A program made the position numbers and the translations under genes. Below, piece by piece: positions 51,873 through 60,810 of a DNA stretch of 64,000 bases (within the stretch, counting starts at the first letter, position 1; every line of letters starts with the position of its first letter). The DNA comes from Streptomyces sp. NRRL F-5135 (GTDB lineage: Bacteria > Actinomycetota > Actinomycetes > Streptomycetales > Streptomycetaceae), in NCBI RefSeq assembly GCF_000719775.1, contig NZ_JOHR01000009.1:124001-188000 (forward strand), read 5' to 3'. The notes beneath the pieces are model-generated. The model saw only the letters and a program-made list of their open reading frames with translations. It made no database searches and was not told the origin of the DNA.

Positions 51873-52784
51873 ATGACCTCCTCCGCGCCCTCGCAGAACC
51901 GCATCCGGGTCGGATCGGCCCCCGACTCCTGGGGGGTGTGGTTTCCCGACGATCCGCGCCAGGTGCCCTGGCGGCGTTTCCTCGACGAGGTCGCCGAGGC
52001 GGGCTACGAGTGGATCGAGCTCGGCCCGTACGGGTATCTGCCGTCGGATCCCGCCCGGTTGGGCGAGGAGACCGGCCGGCGCGGGCTCAAGGTGTCGGCC
52101 GGGACGGTCTTCACCGGGCTCCACCGCGGGCCCGCCGTCTGGGAGGAGACCTGGGCGCACGTCTCGGACATCGCCGCGCTCACCCGGGCGATGGGCGCGG
52201 ACCACCTGGTCGTCATCCCCTCGTTCTGGCGCGACGACAAGACCGGGAAGGTCCTGGAGGACCGCACGCTCACGCCGGACCAATGGCGCGATCTGACCTC
52301 TCAGACCGAGCGTCTCGGCCGGGAGGTGCGGGACCGGTACGGGCTGCGGGTCGTCGTCCATCCGCACGCCGACACCCACATCGACACGGAGGAGAACGTC
52401 AGCCGTTTCCTCGACGCGACCGATCCCTCCCTGGTCTCGCTCTGCCTGGACACCGGCCACTACGCCTACTGCGGCGGTGACAGCGTCAAGCTGATCGAGA
52501 CGTACGGCGAGCGGATCGGCTACCTCCATCTGAAGCAGGTGGACCCGGAGATCCTGGCCGACGTCGTCGCGAACGAGGTGCCCTTCGGGCCCGCCGTGGG
52601 GCGCGGGGTGATGTGCGAGCCGCCGGCCGGTGTACCGGCGCTGGAGCCGGTACTGGCGGCGGCCAGGCGGCTGGACGTCGACCTCTTCGCCATCGTCGAG
52701 CAGGACATGTACCCCTGCCCGCCGGACAAGCCCTTCCCGATCGCCGAACGTACGCGCCGCTTCCTGCGTGGCTGCGGAGTCTGA
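51873..52784 (+). CDS. Inosose dehydratase-like TIM-barrel protein
   Basis: The protein is 303 residues. It opens with IRVGSAPDSWGVWFPDDPRQ and GYEWIELGPYGYLP. Metal-ligand positions of the AP-endonuclease-2/xylose-isomerase fold are visible in VVVHPHADTHIDTEENVSRF, SLCLDTGHYAYCGGDSV and LHLKQVDPEIL. This matches the IolE-type sugar-phosphate isomerase/epimerase family, which dehydrates 2-keto-myo-inositol. Location beside the iol operon supports the role. The leader is very short (start 51873, -35 at 51836). Confidence 0.85.
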   Translation: MTSSAPSQNRIRVGSAPDSWGVWFPDDPRQVPWRRFLDEVAEAGYEWIELGPYGYLPSDPARLGEETGRRGLKVSAGTVFTGLHRGPAVWEETWAHVSDIAALTRAMGADHLVVIPSFWRDDKTGKVLEDRTLTPDQWRDLTSQTERLGREVRDRYGLRVVVHPHADTHIDTEENVSRFLDATDPSLVSLCLDTGHYAYCGGDSVKLIETYGERIGYLHLKQVDPEILADVVANEVPFGPAVGRGVMCEPPAGVPALEPVLAAARRLDVDLFAIVEQDMYPCPPDKPFPIAERTRRFLRGCGV

Positions 52785-52917
52785 CGGCGGACACGCGATC
52801 GCGTCGCCCGTCTCGGCCGACGGGCCCGGTCCCGGACTGCCCCCGAGGACCGGCCCGCCTCCGACTCCAACTCCGCCTTCTACGCCGTCGCCCGCCCCCT
52901 GTTCCGCTCGCTCTCGC

Positions 52918-55296
52918 TCACCTCTTGCTCCGCGCCCCCGACTCCAGCTCCTTGCCCGGTCCGGACGTCCCTTCCGATCCCTCCGGCTCGTCCGAGCCCT
53001 GCTGCCCGTCGGACGTACCGCTTGTCTCCGCCCCTCGGCCGTCGGCCTGGGGATGACGCTCCTCCGCCCTCGGGGCGGACTCGCCCTCGCTCAGCCCGAA
53101 CCGGACATGGAACCGGCGCAACGGGCCCGGCGCCCACCAGGTCGCCCTGCCGGTCAGCTTCATCACCGCGGGAACCAGCAGACTGCGCACCACCATCGCG
53201 TCCATAAGCACGGCCAGTGTGATGCCGAGCCCCAGCAGCTTCGTGCTGGTCACCCGCGAGGTGCCGATGGCCACCATGACCACCGCCAGGAGCAGGGCGG
53301 CCGCAGTGATCAGCCCTCCGGTGCGCTGGAGCCCGAACGACACCGATCGCTCGTGGTCACCGCTGCGGTCGTACTCCTCCTTGATCCGGGAGAGCAGGAA
53401 GACCCCGTAGTCCATGGAGAGCCCGAAGGCCACACAGAACATCACGACGGGCAGCGTCGTCTCTATGTCCCCCGTGGCCGTGAAGGCGAGCGGACCGGAG
53501 AGGTGGCCGTCCTGGAAGACCCAGACCACCGCCCCGAACATCGCGGTCAGGCTGAGGGCGTTGAGCACGACCGCCTGGATCGGTATCAGCACGCTGCCGG
53601 TGAGCAGGAAGACCAGGAACAGGGTCGCCACCACGATGAGGGCCAGGGCCAGCAGCAGCCGGTCCCCTATCGCGTCCTTGGAGTCGACCAGGACCGCTGC
53701 CGTACCGGTGACCGAGGTGTCGAACTCCGCCGGCTCCGCACGGATCCCCCGGACCAGGTCCTGGGCCTCCTCGCTCACGGCCTCCCCCCTGGGCAGCACC
53801 GTGAAGTACGCGTGCCCGCCGTCGCCGGGGACGGGGCCGTCGGCCCTCGCCACCCCGGGAAGGGCGGCTATCCGGTCGCGGTAGTCGGCGTACTCGGCGG
53901 GCGTCGCATCGCCCTTCGTGAGCACCTGGAGGCCACCACTGGGGTTGCCCGGGAAGTTGTCGCGGATCTCCTGCTGGACGACCCGGGACTCGGCGCTCGA
54001 CGGCAGCTGCCGGTCGTCGGCCGTGCCGAACTTCACGCCCAGGAAGGGCGTCCCGAGCAGTACCAGCCCGGCCGTGGTGGCGAGGGCGAAGAGCGGGGCC
54101 CTGCGCATCACCAGCGCGGCCGTGCGCCCCCACCCCGCCCCGGGCGCCACGGCACCGGACGCCCCGGCGGCACCGGAACTGCCGTCGCCGGCCGCCCCGC
54201 CCGCACCGGTGCCCTCGCGGCCCTTGCCTCGCCCGCGGCGCAGCAGACGCCGAAGGTCCAGGGCATTGACCCGGTGGCCCAGCAGCATGAGCGCGGCGGG
54301 CAGCAGGACCAGCGCGGCGGCGGCCGCGAGCAACACCACCGCGATGCCGGCATAGGCGAAGGAACGCAGGAAGTACTGGGGGAAGACCATCATGGCGGCC
54401 AACGACACCGCCACGGTCAGCGCGGAGAACAGCACCGTACGCCCGGCGGTGCGCAGCGTGGTGCCGACGGCCGCTCTCACCTCGGCGCCCCCGGCCAGCT
54501 CCTCGCGGAAGCGGCGCACGATGAACAGGGCGTAGTCGATGGCCAGCCCGAGGCCCAGGGCAGTCGTCAGGTTCTGGGCGAAGATCGAGACCTCGGTGAG
54601 CTCGGTGAGCCCGCGCAGCACCGCGTCTGTCCCCAGGATGGCGACGACACCGAGCCCCAGCGGCAGCAGGGCGGCGACCGCGCTGCCGAAGACCATCACC
54701 AGCAGCACCAGCGTCACGGGCAGGGCGACCAGCTCGGCCCGCAGCAGGTCCTCCTGGATCGTGGTCTGCACCTCGTGCCGGATGGCGACGGGACCGCCGA
54801 ACGAGACCTCCACCGGCCCCCGCTCGCCGCGGAAGGCGGGCGCTATCCGGTCCAGGGTCGCGGCGGCGGTCTTCTCGTCCCCCTCGAGCCGCGCGACGAC
54901 GAGCGCTTGCCGCCCGTCCTCGGCGCGCAGCGAGGGTGCCCGGGTCTGCCAGTACGACCCGACGCCGGTGATCCCCTTCTCCGCCGCCAGCCGCTCGGTG
55001 ATCCTCTTCGCCTCGGCGGCCACGGCGGGATCGTCCACGACGCGGGTCCCGCTGTCGACGAGCAGCAGCAGATTCGGCTGGGAAGCGGGGAACTCCCGCT
55101 CCAGCGCCTTGGTCGCATAGGTCGACTCGGCGTCCGGATCCTCCCAGCCGCCGCTGCTCAGCCGGTCCCCGACGCCGCCTCCCGCGAACACGGCGAGCAC
55201 CGTGATCACCAGCGCGGCCAGCAAGGTCAGCCTCGGACGCGCGGTGACGAAACGGGTCCACCCCCCGAGCGGCGGCGCCGTGTTGACTTCGGACAT
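52918..55296 (-). CDS. MMPL-family transporter
   Basis: The protein is 792 residues with 11-12 membrane helices and two large periplasmic domains. The MMPL/RND hallmarks are the transmembrane aspartate-tyrosine pairs LGLGLAIDYALFIVRRFREE and VAFGLSMDYGVFLLSRIKEE, plus GRTVLFSALTVAVSLAAMMV. The C-terminus is a charged, low-complexity tail from ~720. These proteins export lipids or hydrophobic compounds. It is divergent from a TetR gene whose operator sits inside this gene's promoter. Confidence 0.92.
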   Translation of the reverse strand: MSEVNTAPPLGGWTRFVTARPRLTLLAALVITVLAVFAGGGVGDRLSSGGWEDPDAESTYATKALEREFPASQPNLLLLVDSGTRVVDDPAVAAEAKRITERLAAEKGITGVGSYWQTRAPSLRAEDGRQALVVARLEGDEKTAAATLDRIAPAFRGERGPVEVSFGGPVAIRHEVQTTIQEDLLRAELVALPVTLVLLVMVFGSAVAALLPLGLGVVAILGTDAVLRGLTELTEVSIFAQNLTTALGLGLAIDYALFIVRRFREELAGGAEVRAAVGTTLRTAGRTVLFSALTVAVSLAAMMVFPQYFLRSFAYAGIAVVLLAAAAALVLLPAALMLLGHRVNALDLRRLLRRGRGKGREGTGAGGAAGDGSSGAAGASGAVAPGAGWGRTAALVMRRAPLFALATTAGLVLLGTPFLGVKFGTADDRQLPSSAESRVVQQEIRDNFPGNPSGGLQVLTKGDATPAEYADYRDRIAALPGVARADGPVPGDGGHAYFTVLPRGEAVSEEAQDLVRGIRAEPAEFDTSVTGTAAVLVDSKDAIGDRLLLALALIVVATLFLVFLLTGSVLIPIQAVVLNALSLTAMFGAVVWVFQDGHLSGPLAFTATGDIETTLPVVMFCVAFGLSMDYGVFLLSRIKEEYDRSGDHERSVSFGLQRTGGLITAAALLLAVVMVAIGTSRVTSTKLLGLGITLAVLMDAMVVRSLLVPAVMKLTGRATWWAPGPLRRFHVRFGLSEGESAPRAEERHPQADGRGAETSGTSDGQQGSDEPEGSEGTSGPGKELESGARSKR

Positions 55297-55389
55297 GGTG
55301 CGGTGTCCCCTTCACCGTGACCCATGTCTCCGCACGGGTCGGCCAGTACCACATAGACTGAAAACACGAGCCATCGCTCGCAATACAAG

Positions 55390-55411
55390 AATGCGAGTTA
55401 CCTCTCGCATT
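55390..55411. promoter_or_regulatory. TetR operator inside the MMPL promoter
   Basis: AATGCGAG (55390-55397) and CTCGCATT (55404-55411) form a perfect inverted repeat with a 6-bp spacer. On the minus strand TTGACA (55417-55412) and CATTCT (18 bp further on) are -35 and -10 boxes, so the operator fills the spacer exactly. A related half site (CTCGCAAT) lies at about 55374. Confidence 0.75.
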
Positions 55412-55444
55412 TGTCAACGGATCCAGGAAAGCCGGGGGATTGAT

Positions 55445-56146
55445 ATGCCGGAGGCGAACAGCGACGACGCCGAGGGCACGCGACGGAAGGTTCCGGACCG
55501 CGCCGCCACGACCGCGCGACCGCGCCGCCGCCAGGCGCGCGGCGAGCGCCGCATCGCCCAGATCCTCGACGCCGCGGCCACCGTGTTCTCCACCGCCGGC
55601 TACACGGGCGCGAGCACCAACGCCATCGCCCGCGAGGCGGGCATCTCCCCCGGCACGCTCTACCAGTTCTTCCCCAACAAGGAGGCCATCGCCGTCGAAC
55701 TGGGCGATCAGCTGCTGCGACGCTGGCGCGCCACCTACGGCCGGGCGCTCACACCCGCCCACCTCGAACTGCCCCTGGAAGAGCTGCTGGAAGCGGTCCT
55801 GGACCCGTTGATCCGGTTCAACCACGAGAACCCGGCGTTCGGCGTCCTGATGCACGGCCCCGACGTTCCCGGAAAGATCGCGATGGACCACGCGGACCTG
55901 CACTCGTCCCTGGTCCCGCAGGTCGAGGGGATCCTGAGCGGCTACCTCTCGGAAGCCTCGCCGGCCGAGGTCTCCCGGATCGCCCGGCTCGCCTTCGCCA
56001 CCTTCAAGGCCGGACTCGACCTGACCCTCTCCGTCGAGCCGGACGAGCGTGACGCGTACATCACCGAGTTGAAGACCCTCCTCTTCCGCTACCTGCAGCC
56101 GCTCGTCGAGGACTGCCGGGCGCGACCCGCCTCATCGACCTTCTAG
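55445..56146 (+). CDS. TetR-family transcriptional regulator
   Basis: The protein is 233 residues from ATG 55445. The first 30 are basic and flexible. The helix-turn-helix is at about 40-85: RIAQILDAAATVFSTAGYTG, ASTNAIAREAGISPGTLYQF. The ligand domain resembles multidrug-type TetR regulators. It is divergent from the MMPL exporter and very likely represses it through the palindrome at 55390-55411. Confidence 0.9.
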   Translation: MPEANSDDAEGTRRKVPDRAATTARPRRRQARGERRIAQILDAAATVFSTAGYTGASTNAIAREAGISPGTLYQFFPNKEAIAVELGDQLLRRWRATYGRALTPAHLELPLEELLEAVLDPLIRFNHENPAFGVLMHGPDVPGKIAMDHADLHSSLVPQVEGILSGYLSEASPAEVSRIARLAFATFKAGLDLTLSVEPDERDAYITELKTLLFRYLQPLVEDCRARPASSTF

Positions 56147-56158
56147 GCTTCGTTTTTA

Positions 56159-56173
56159 TACCCCCTGGGGGTA
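56159..56173. promoter_or_regulatory. CsoR-type copper operator
   Basis: TACCCCC-T-GGGGGTA is a perfect 15-bp palindrome. It matches the G-tract operators bound by CsoR in actinomycetes and lies 90 bp before the copper chaperone. Confidence 0.8.
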
Positions 56174-56263
56174 AAGTCGAATCCGTGGTTCGGCGCCACC
56201 GGGTTCCCGCGACCCTCCGGCGCCCCACAGCCCTCCCCAGCAACGCCCGAAGAGGAGATCACC

Positions 56264-56527
56264 ATGGCCGCCGAGACACAGCCCGAGACCACCGACCGGA
56301 CCACCTCCCCCGACCAGGTCACCACCGTCTACCGTGTCACCGGCATGACCTGCGGACACTGCGAAGGCGCCGTCGCCGCCGAGATCTCCGAGATCGGGGG
56401 CGTGACCTCCGTGCAGGCCGTCGCCGCCACCGGAGAGGTCACCGTCGTCTCCAAGGCCCCGCTGGACGAGACCGCCGTGCGCGCCGCCGTGGACGAGGCG
56501 GGTTACGAGCTGGCCGCGTCGGCCTGA
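56264..56527 (+). CDS. copZ: Copper chaperone, HMA domain
   Basis: The protein is 87 residues. The first ~20 are polar. A single ferredoxin-like HMA domain follows: YRVTGMTCGHCEGAVAAEIS with the Cu(I)-binding M-x-C-x-x-C, then TGEVTVVSKAPLDETAVRAA and VDEAGYELAASA. It carries copper(I) to a P-type ATPase. GAGGAG lies 7 bases before the ATG. No copA is adjacent, so the partner transporter must be elsewhere. Control is likely by CsoR through the box at 56159. Confidence 0.92.
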   Translation: MAAETQPETTDRTTSPDQVTTVYRVTGMTCGHCEGAVAAEISEIGGVTSVQAVAATGEVTVVSKAPLDETAVRAAVDEAGYELAASA

Positions 56528-56593
56528 GCCGTCCCGCGCCCCGTCGGTTACCAACTCTTTGCACCGAAGAGCCTTCACATGAACCACAAGACC

Positions 56594-56622
56594 TTCACAA
56601 AGAGATCTAGATCACATAGATT
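56594..56622 (+). promoter_or_regulatory. Strong housekeeping-type promoter
   Basis: TTCACA (56594-56599) and TAGATT (56617-56622) are separated by exactly 17 bp, close to the sigma-70 consensus used by HrdB. The predicted start is about 56629. It has no conventional gene downstream. Confidence 0.7.
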
Positions 56623-56633
56623 GATGGGTAACC

Positions 56634-56768
56634 ATGAGGACAGCTCGCGAGTCTAAGAGGACGATGCCAGAGAACGTCTTGGGGGACGTTCAGCGGCATG
56701 TCAGGGGATGTCTTGGGGGACATCCCGGACAAGCGATTGGCCGGGGCACGTGCACCGGGGAGCTTTGA
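56634..56768 (+). CDS. Possible leaderless 44-residue peptide
   Basis: The first ATG of the predicted transcript is only about 5 bases from the predicted start, as in leaderless mRNAs. The frame reads MRTARESKRTMPENVLGDVQ then ends GRGTCTGEL. The duplicated unit gives M-P-E-N-VLGDV and, in another frame, M-S-G-D-VLGDI. It may be coding or simply chance within a structured RNA. Confidence 0.3.
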   Translation: MRTARESKRTMPENVLGDVQRHVRGCLGGHPGQAIGRGTCTGEL

Positions 56769-56874
56769 GCGGCCCTCCCGTACGTACCCCGGTCCGACCG
56801 CGCGAGTAGCCGTTGCTGGTTACGGCAGACGCCCGGCCCGGATCCCGTGGGGGGAATCCGCTCCGGGGATATGG

Positions 56875-56924
56875 AAAGCGCCCCGCTCGCCGACCCGTGG
56901 GGGGATCGGCGGCGGGGCGCTTTT
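56875..56924. terminator. Strong bipartite terminator (candidate RNA and citrate synthase)
   Basis: AAAGCGCCCCGC (56875-56886) pairs with GCGGGGCGCTTT (56912-56923), enclosing the 9-bp fourth hairpin. It is followed by TTTT on the plus side and by CTTTCC on the minus side, so it can end the candidate RNA and the minus-strand citrate synthase transcript. Confidence 0.85.
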
Positions 56925-57023
56925 CGGTGGCCCGGAAGCTCCGGAGGTGCTCGGAGACCCGGAGTACTCACAGACCCGGGGGCGCTCGGAGACCCGGGGG
57001 CTCCCAGCGGGGCTCAGAGGTGC

Positions 57024-58322
57024 TCAGCGACCCTCCACCGGAACGAAGTCACGCAGGACCTCGCCGGTGTAGATCTGGCGCGGACGCCCGATGCGGGAGC
57101 CGGGCTCCTTGATCATCTCGTGCCACTGGGCGATCCAGCCGGGCAGCCGGCCGAGCGCGAACAGCACGGTGAACATCTCGGTCGGGAAACCCATGGCCCG
57201 GTAGATCAGACCCGTGTAGAAGTCCACGTTCGGGTAGAGCTTGCGCTCGACGAAGTAGTCGTCGGCCAGCGCGTGCTCCTCCAGCTTGAGCGCGATGTCG
57301 AGCAGCTCGTCGGACTTGCCGAGCGCCGAGAGGACATCGTGCGCCGCCGCCTTGATGATCTTCGCCCGGGGGTCGAAGTTCTTGTAGACGCGGTGCCCGA
57401 AGCCCATCAGCTTGACGCCGTCCTCCTTGTTCTTCACCTTGCGGATGAAGGAGTCGACATCGCCGCCGGACGCCTGGATGCCCTCGAGCATCTCCAGCAC
57501 CGACTGGTTGGCACCACCGTGCAGCGGGCCCCACAGGGCGCTGATGCCGGCGGAGATCGAGGCGAACATGTTCGCCTGCGAGGAGCCGACCAGGCGCACG
57601 GTGGAGGTCGAACAGTTCTGCTCGTGGTCCGCGTGCAGGATCAGCAGCTTGTCCAGCGCCGAGACCACGACCGGGTCCGGCACGTACTCCTGCGCCGGGA
57701 CCGAGAAGGTCATCCGCAGGAAGTTCTCGACGTACCCGAGGTCGTTGCGCGGGTAGACGAAGGGGTGGCCGATCGACTTCTTGTACGCGTACGCGGCGAT
57801 CGTGGGCAGCTTGGCCAGCAGCCGGATCGTGGACAGGTTGCGCTGCGTCTCGTCGAACGGGTTGTGGCTGTCCTGGTAGAAGGTCGACAGCGCGCTGACC
57901 ACGGAGGACAGCATCGCCATCGGATGGGCGTCACGCGGGAACCCGTCGTAGAACCGCTTGACGTCCTCGTGCAGCAGCGTGTGCTGGGTGATCTCGTTCT
58001 TGAACGCGGCGAGCTCGTCGACCGTCGGCAGTTCGCCATTGATCAGCAGATACGCCACTTCGAGGAAGCTGGACCGCTCCGCCAGCTGCTCGATCGGATA
58101 GCCGCGGTAGCGGAGGATGCCCTGCTCGCCGTCCAGATAGGTGATCGCGGACTTGTAGGCGGCGGTATTGCCGTACCCGCTGTCCAGAGTCACCAGACCG
58201 GTCTGAGAACGGAGCTTCCCGATGTCGAAGCCCGTGTCACCGACGGTGCTGTCGATCACCGGGTAGGTGTACTCGCCGTCGCCGTACCGCAGAACTACCG
58301 CGTTGTCGCGTTTCTCGCTCAC
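57024..58322 (-). CDS. gltA: Citrate synthase
   Basis: The protein is 432 residues from the GTG at 58322, which has GTGAGGGA upstream. It is the type II hexameric form: RYRGYPIEQLAERSSFLEVA, the catalytic histidines in LHADHEQNCSTST and GFGHRVYKNFDPRA, and the catalytic aspartate in LYPNVDFYTGLIYRAMG. It joins acetyl-CoA and oxaloacetate in the TCA cycle. It sits alone with a terminator downstream. This is a core gene and marks ordinary chromosome. Confidence 0.96.
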   Translation of the reverse strand: MSEKRDNAVVLRYGDGEYTYPVIDSTVGDTGFDIGKLRSQTGLVTLDSGYGNTAAYKSAITYLDGEQGILRYRGYPIEQLAERSSFLEVAYLLINGELPTVDELAAFKNEITQHTLLHEDVKRFYDGFPRDAHPMAMLSSVVSALSTFYQDSHNPFDETQRNLSTIRLLAKLPTIAAYAYKKSIGHPFVYPRNDLGYVENFLRMTFSVPAQEYVPDPVVVSALDKLLILHADHEQNCSTSTVRLVGSSQANMFASISAGISALWGPLHGGANQSVLEMLEGIQASGGDVDSFIRKVKNKEDGVKLMGFGHRVYKNFDPRAKIIKAAAHDVLSALGKSDELLDIALKLEEHALADDYFVERKLYPNVDFYTGLIYRAMGFPTEMFTVLFALGRLPGWIAQWHEMIKEPGSRIGRPRQIYTGEVLRDFVPVEGR

Positions 58323-58593
58323 GTCATCCCTCACCGACGTAGTGCCTCTTCTTCGAGGTGCCCTGACTGTCTCTACCATCCCCCATTTGGCTCAGGAGAG
58401 TGCACTCGGGGTCGGCCATTTGGCCTTTTGGCGGCACTCAGTGCCGCCAGCCTGCCCATCCTGCCCCCTTCGCCCCGGGTTACGAAAGCCCGCATCACCG
58501 TTTCTTCCCAGGCTCGCACTCCGCCGGGCCCCTCGCCCCCGCTCCCCGGGACGGCCCCGGACGGCCGCAGGCGGCCCCGTGCGGCGCTCGCGC

Positions 58594-60801
58594 TCAGCCC
58601 GCGGCGCCCAGACGGTGGGCCAGCGCCGTACAGCGTCTGCCCGCGGAAACCGTCCGTACCGCCTGCCCGATGGCCTTGCGGGAACCGACGAGGACGACGA
58701 GCTTCTTCGCGCGGGTGACGGCCGTGTACAGCAGGTTGCGCTGGAGCATCATCCACGCGCCCGTCGTCACCGGGATGACCACGGCCGGGTACTCGCTGCC
58801 CTGCGACCGGTGGATCGTCACCGCGTACGCGTGCGCCAGCTCGTCCAGCTCGTCGAAGTCGTACGGCACCTCCTCGTCCTCGTCCGTCCGCACCGTCAGC
58901 CGCTGCTCATCCATGTCGAGGGAGGTCACCACCCCCACCGTGCCGTTGAAGACCCCGTTCTCCCCCTTCTCGTAGTTGTTCCTGATCTGAGTGACCTTGT
59001 CCCCCACCCGGAAGACCCGGCCGCCGACCCGCTTCTCCGGGAGGTCCGGCCGCGCGGGCGTGACGGCCTGCTGGAGCAGCCCGTTGAGCGCGCCCGCGCC
59101 GGCCGGCCCCCGGTGCATCGGCGCCAGGACCTGCACGTCCCGGCGCGGGTCCAGGCCGAACTTCGCGGGGATCCGGCGCGCCGCCACATCGACCGTGACC
59201 CGGCCCGCGTCCTCGGTCTCCTCCTCCACGAAGTGGAAGAAGTCGGCGAGGCCCTGAGTGAGGGGCTGCTGCCCGGAGTTGATGCGGTGCGCGTTCGTGA
59301 CCACGCCCGACTGCTGCGCCTGCCGGAAGATCCGCGTCAGCCGGACCCTCGGCACGGGGCCGCCCTCGGCGAGCAGATCGCGCAGCACCTCGCCGGCGCC
59401 CACCGAGGGCAGCTGGTCGACGTCCCCCACCAGCAGCAGGTGCGCTCCCGGCGCCACCGCCTTCACCAGCTTGTTGGCCAGCAGCAGGTCCAGCATCGAC
59501 GCCTCGTCCACCACCACCAGGTCCGCGTCCAACGGCCGGTCCCGGTCGTACGCGGCGTCCCCGCCCGGTTTGAGCTCCAGCAGCCGGTGCACGGTCGACG
59601 CCTCGGCACCGGTCAGCTCGGCCAGCCGCTTGGCCGCCCGCCCGGTCGGGGCCGCCAGCACCACCTTGGCCTTCTTGGCCCGCGCCAGCTCGACGATCGA
59701 GCGGACCGTGAAGGACTTGCCGCAGCCCGGGCCGCCGGTCAGGACCGCGACCTTCTCGCTGAGCGCCAGCCGCACCGCCTGCTCCTGCTCGGGCGCCAGC
59801 TCCGCGCCCGTACGCCCCGCGAGCCAGGTCAGCGCCCGGTCCCAGGCCACGTCGCGGAAGGCCGGCATGCGGTCCTCGCCGGTCCGCAGCAGCCGCAGCA
59901 ACTGACCGGAGAGGGACACCTCGGCGCGGTGGAACGGCACCAGGTAGACCGCCGTGACCGGATCACCGCCCTCCGGATCGGGCACCTTCTCCCGGACGAC
60001 CCCCTCCTCCTCGCCCGCCAGTTCGGCCAGGCACTCGATGACCAGGCCCGTGTCCACCGCGAGCAGCTTCACCGCGTCCGCGATCAGCCGCTCCTCCGGC
60101 AGATAGCAGTGGCCCTGGTCCGTGGACTGCGACAGCGCGTACTGAAGGCCCGCCTTGACGCGCTCCGGGCTGTCGTGCGGTATGCCGACGGCCTGCGCGA
60201 TCCGGTCCGCCGTCAGGAAGCCGATGCCCCAGACGTCCGCCGCCAGGCGGTAGGGCTCGTTCCGCACGACCGAGATGGAGGCGTCCCCGTACTTCTTGTA
60301 GATCCGCACCGCGATGGAGGTGGAGACCCCCACGCCCTGGAGGAAGAGCATGACCTCCTTGATCGCCTTCTGCTCCTCCCAGGCGGCGGCGATCCGCTTC
60401 GTCCGCTTGGGGCCGAGGCCCGGGACCTCGACCAGCCTTCCGGGCTCCTTCTCGATGATGTCCAGCGTGTCCAGGCCGAAGTGTCCGGTGATCCGGTCCG
60501 CGAACACCGGTCCGATGCCCTTGATAAGGCCCGAGCCGAGATAGCGGCGGATGCCCTGGATCGTGGCCGGCAGGACCGTCGTGTAGTTCTCGCACATGAA
60601 CTGCTTGCCGTACTGCGGGTGCGAGCCCCAGCGGCCCTCCATGCGCAGGGACTCGCCCGGCTGCGCGCCGAGCAGCGAGCCGACCACGGTGAGGAGGTCG
60701 CCGCCGCGTCCGGTGTCGACACGGGCGACCGTGTAGCCGTTCTCCTCGTTGGCGTACGTGATCCGCTCGAGGACCGCTTCGAGGACCGCTGGATTGGACA
60801 T
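58594..60801 (-). CDS. recD2: RecD2-type DNA helicase
   Basis: The protein is 735 residues. The N-terminal domain carries tandem helix-hairpin-helix motifs (IKGIGPVFADRITGHFGLDT, VPGLGPKRTKRIAAAWEEQK). SF1B helicase motifs follow: I VLTGGPGCGKSFTVRSI, II VVVDEASMLDLLLAN, III LLLVGDVDQLPSVGAGEVLR, IV-like RLTRIFRQAQQSG and VI YAVTIHRSQGSEYPAV. RecD2 acts alone, without RecBC, in 5'-3' unwinding and repair. The length is typical. Confidence 0.95.
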   Translation of the reverse strand: MSNPAVLEAVLERITYANEENGYTVARVDTGRGGDLLTVVGSLLGAQPGESLRMEGRWGSHPQYGKQFMCENYTTVLPATIQGIRRYLGSGLIKGIGPVFADRITGHFGLDTLDIIEKEPGRLVEVPGLGPKRTKRIAAAWEEQKAIKEVMLFLQGVGVSTSIAVRIYKKYGDASISVVRNEPYRLAADVWGIGFLTADRIAQAVGIPHDSPERVKAGLQYALSQSTDQGHCYLPEERLIADAVKLLAVDTGLVIECLAELAGEEEGVVREKVPDPEGGDPVTAVYLVPFHRAEVSLSGQLLRLLRTGEDRMPAFRDVAWDRALTWLAGRTGAELAPEQEQAVRLALSEKVAVLTGGPGCGKSFTVRSIVELARAKKAKVVLAAPTGRAAKRLAELTGAEASTVHRLLELKPGGDAAYDRDRPLDADLVVVDEASMLDLLLANKLVKAVAPGAHLLLVGDVDQLPSVGAGEVLRDLLAEGGPVPRVRLTRIFRQAQQSGVVTNAHRINSGQQPLTQGLADFFHFVEEETEDAGRVTVDVAARRIPAKFGLDPRRDVQVLAPMHRGPAGAGALNGLLQQAVTPARPDLPEKRVGGRVFRVGDKVTQIRNNYEKGENGVFNGTVGVVTSLDMDEQRLTVRTDEDEEVPYDFDELDELAHAYAVTIHRSQGSEYPAVVIPVTTGAWMMLQRNLLYTAVTRAKKLVVLVGSRKAIGQAVRTVSAGRRCTALAHRLGAAG

Positions 60802-60810
60802 GACCCGACG

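Larger units (their letters stand above)
56623..56924 (+). ncRNA. Candidate structured RNA with four [U/G]UGGGG hexaloops
   Basis: Four hairpins follow the promoter. Stem GAACGTC/GACGTTC with loop UUGGGG (56672-56691). Stem GGGATGTC/GACATCCC with loop UUGGGG (56705-56726). An 8-bp stem with loop GUGGGG (56839-56860). A 9-bp inner stem with loop GUGGGG inside the terminator (56888-56911). The stems differ but all pair fully, and the loops are conserved, which is the pattern of a functional RNA. The first two come from a 34-bp tandem duplication (56664-56697 and 56698-56731). The transcript would be about 295 nt and end in UUUU. The antisense strand would show C-rich loops, so the strand is not certain. 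Confidence 0.6.

Noticed and set aside
52630..55320. An 896-codon plus-strand open frame
   Set aside because: Antisense of the MMPL gene; Gln/His/Arg-rich with no recognisable fold.
56594..56924. Direct assignment of the hairpin array to 6C RNA
   Set aside because: The C-rich loops occur only on the strand opposite the visible promoter and the loops read CCCCAA/CCCCAC; a covariance search would be needed before using the name.
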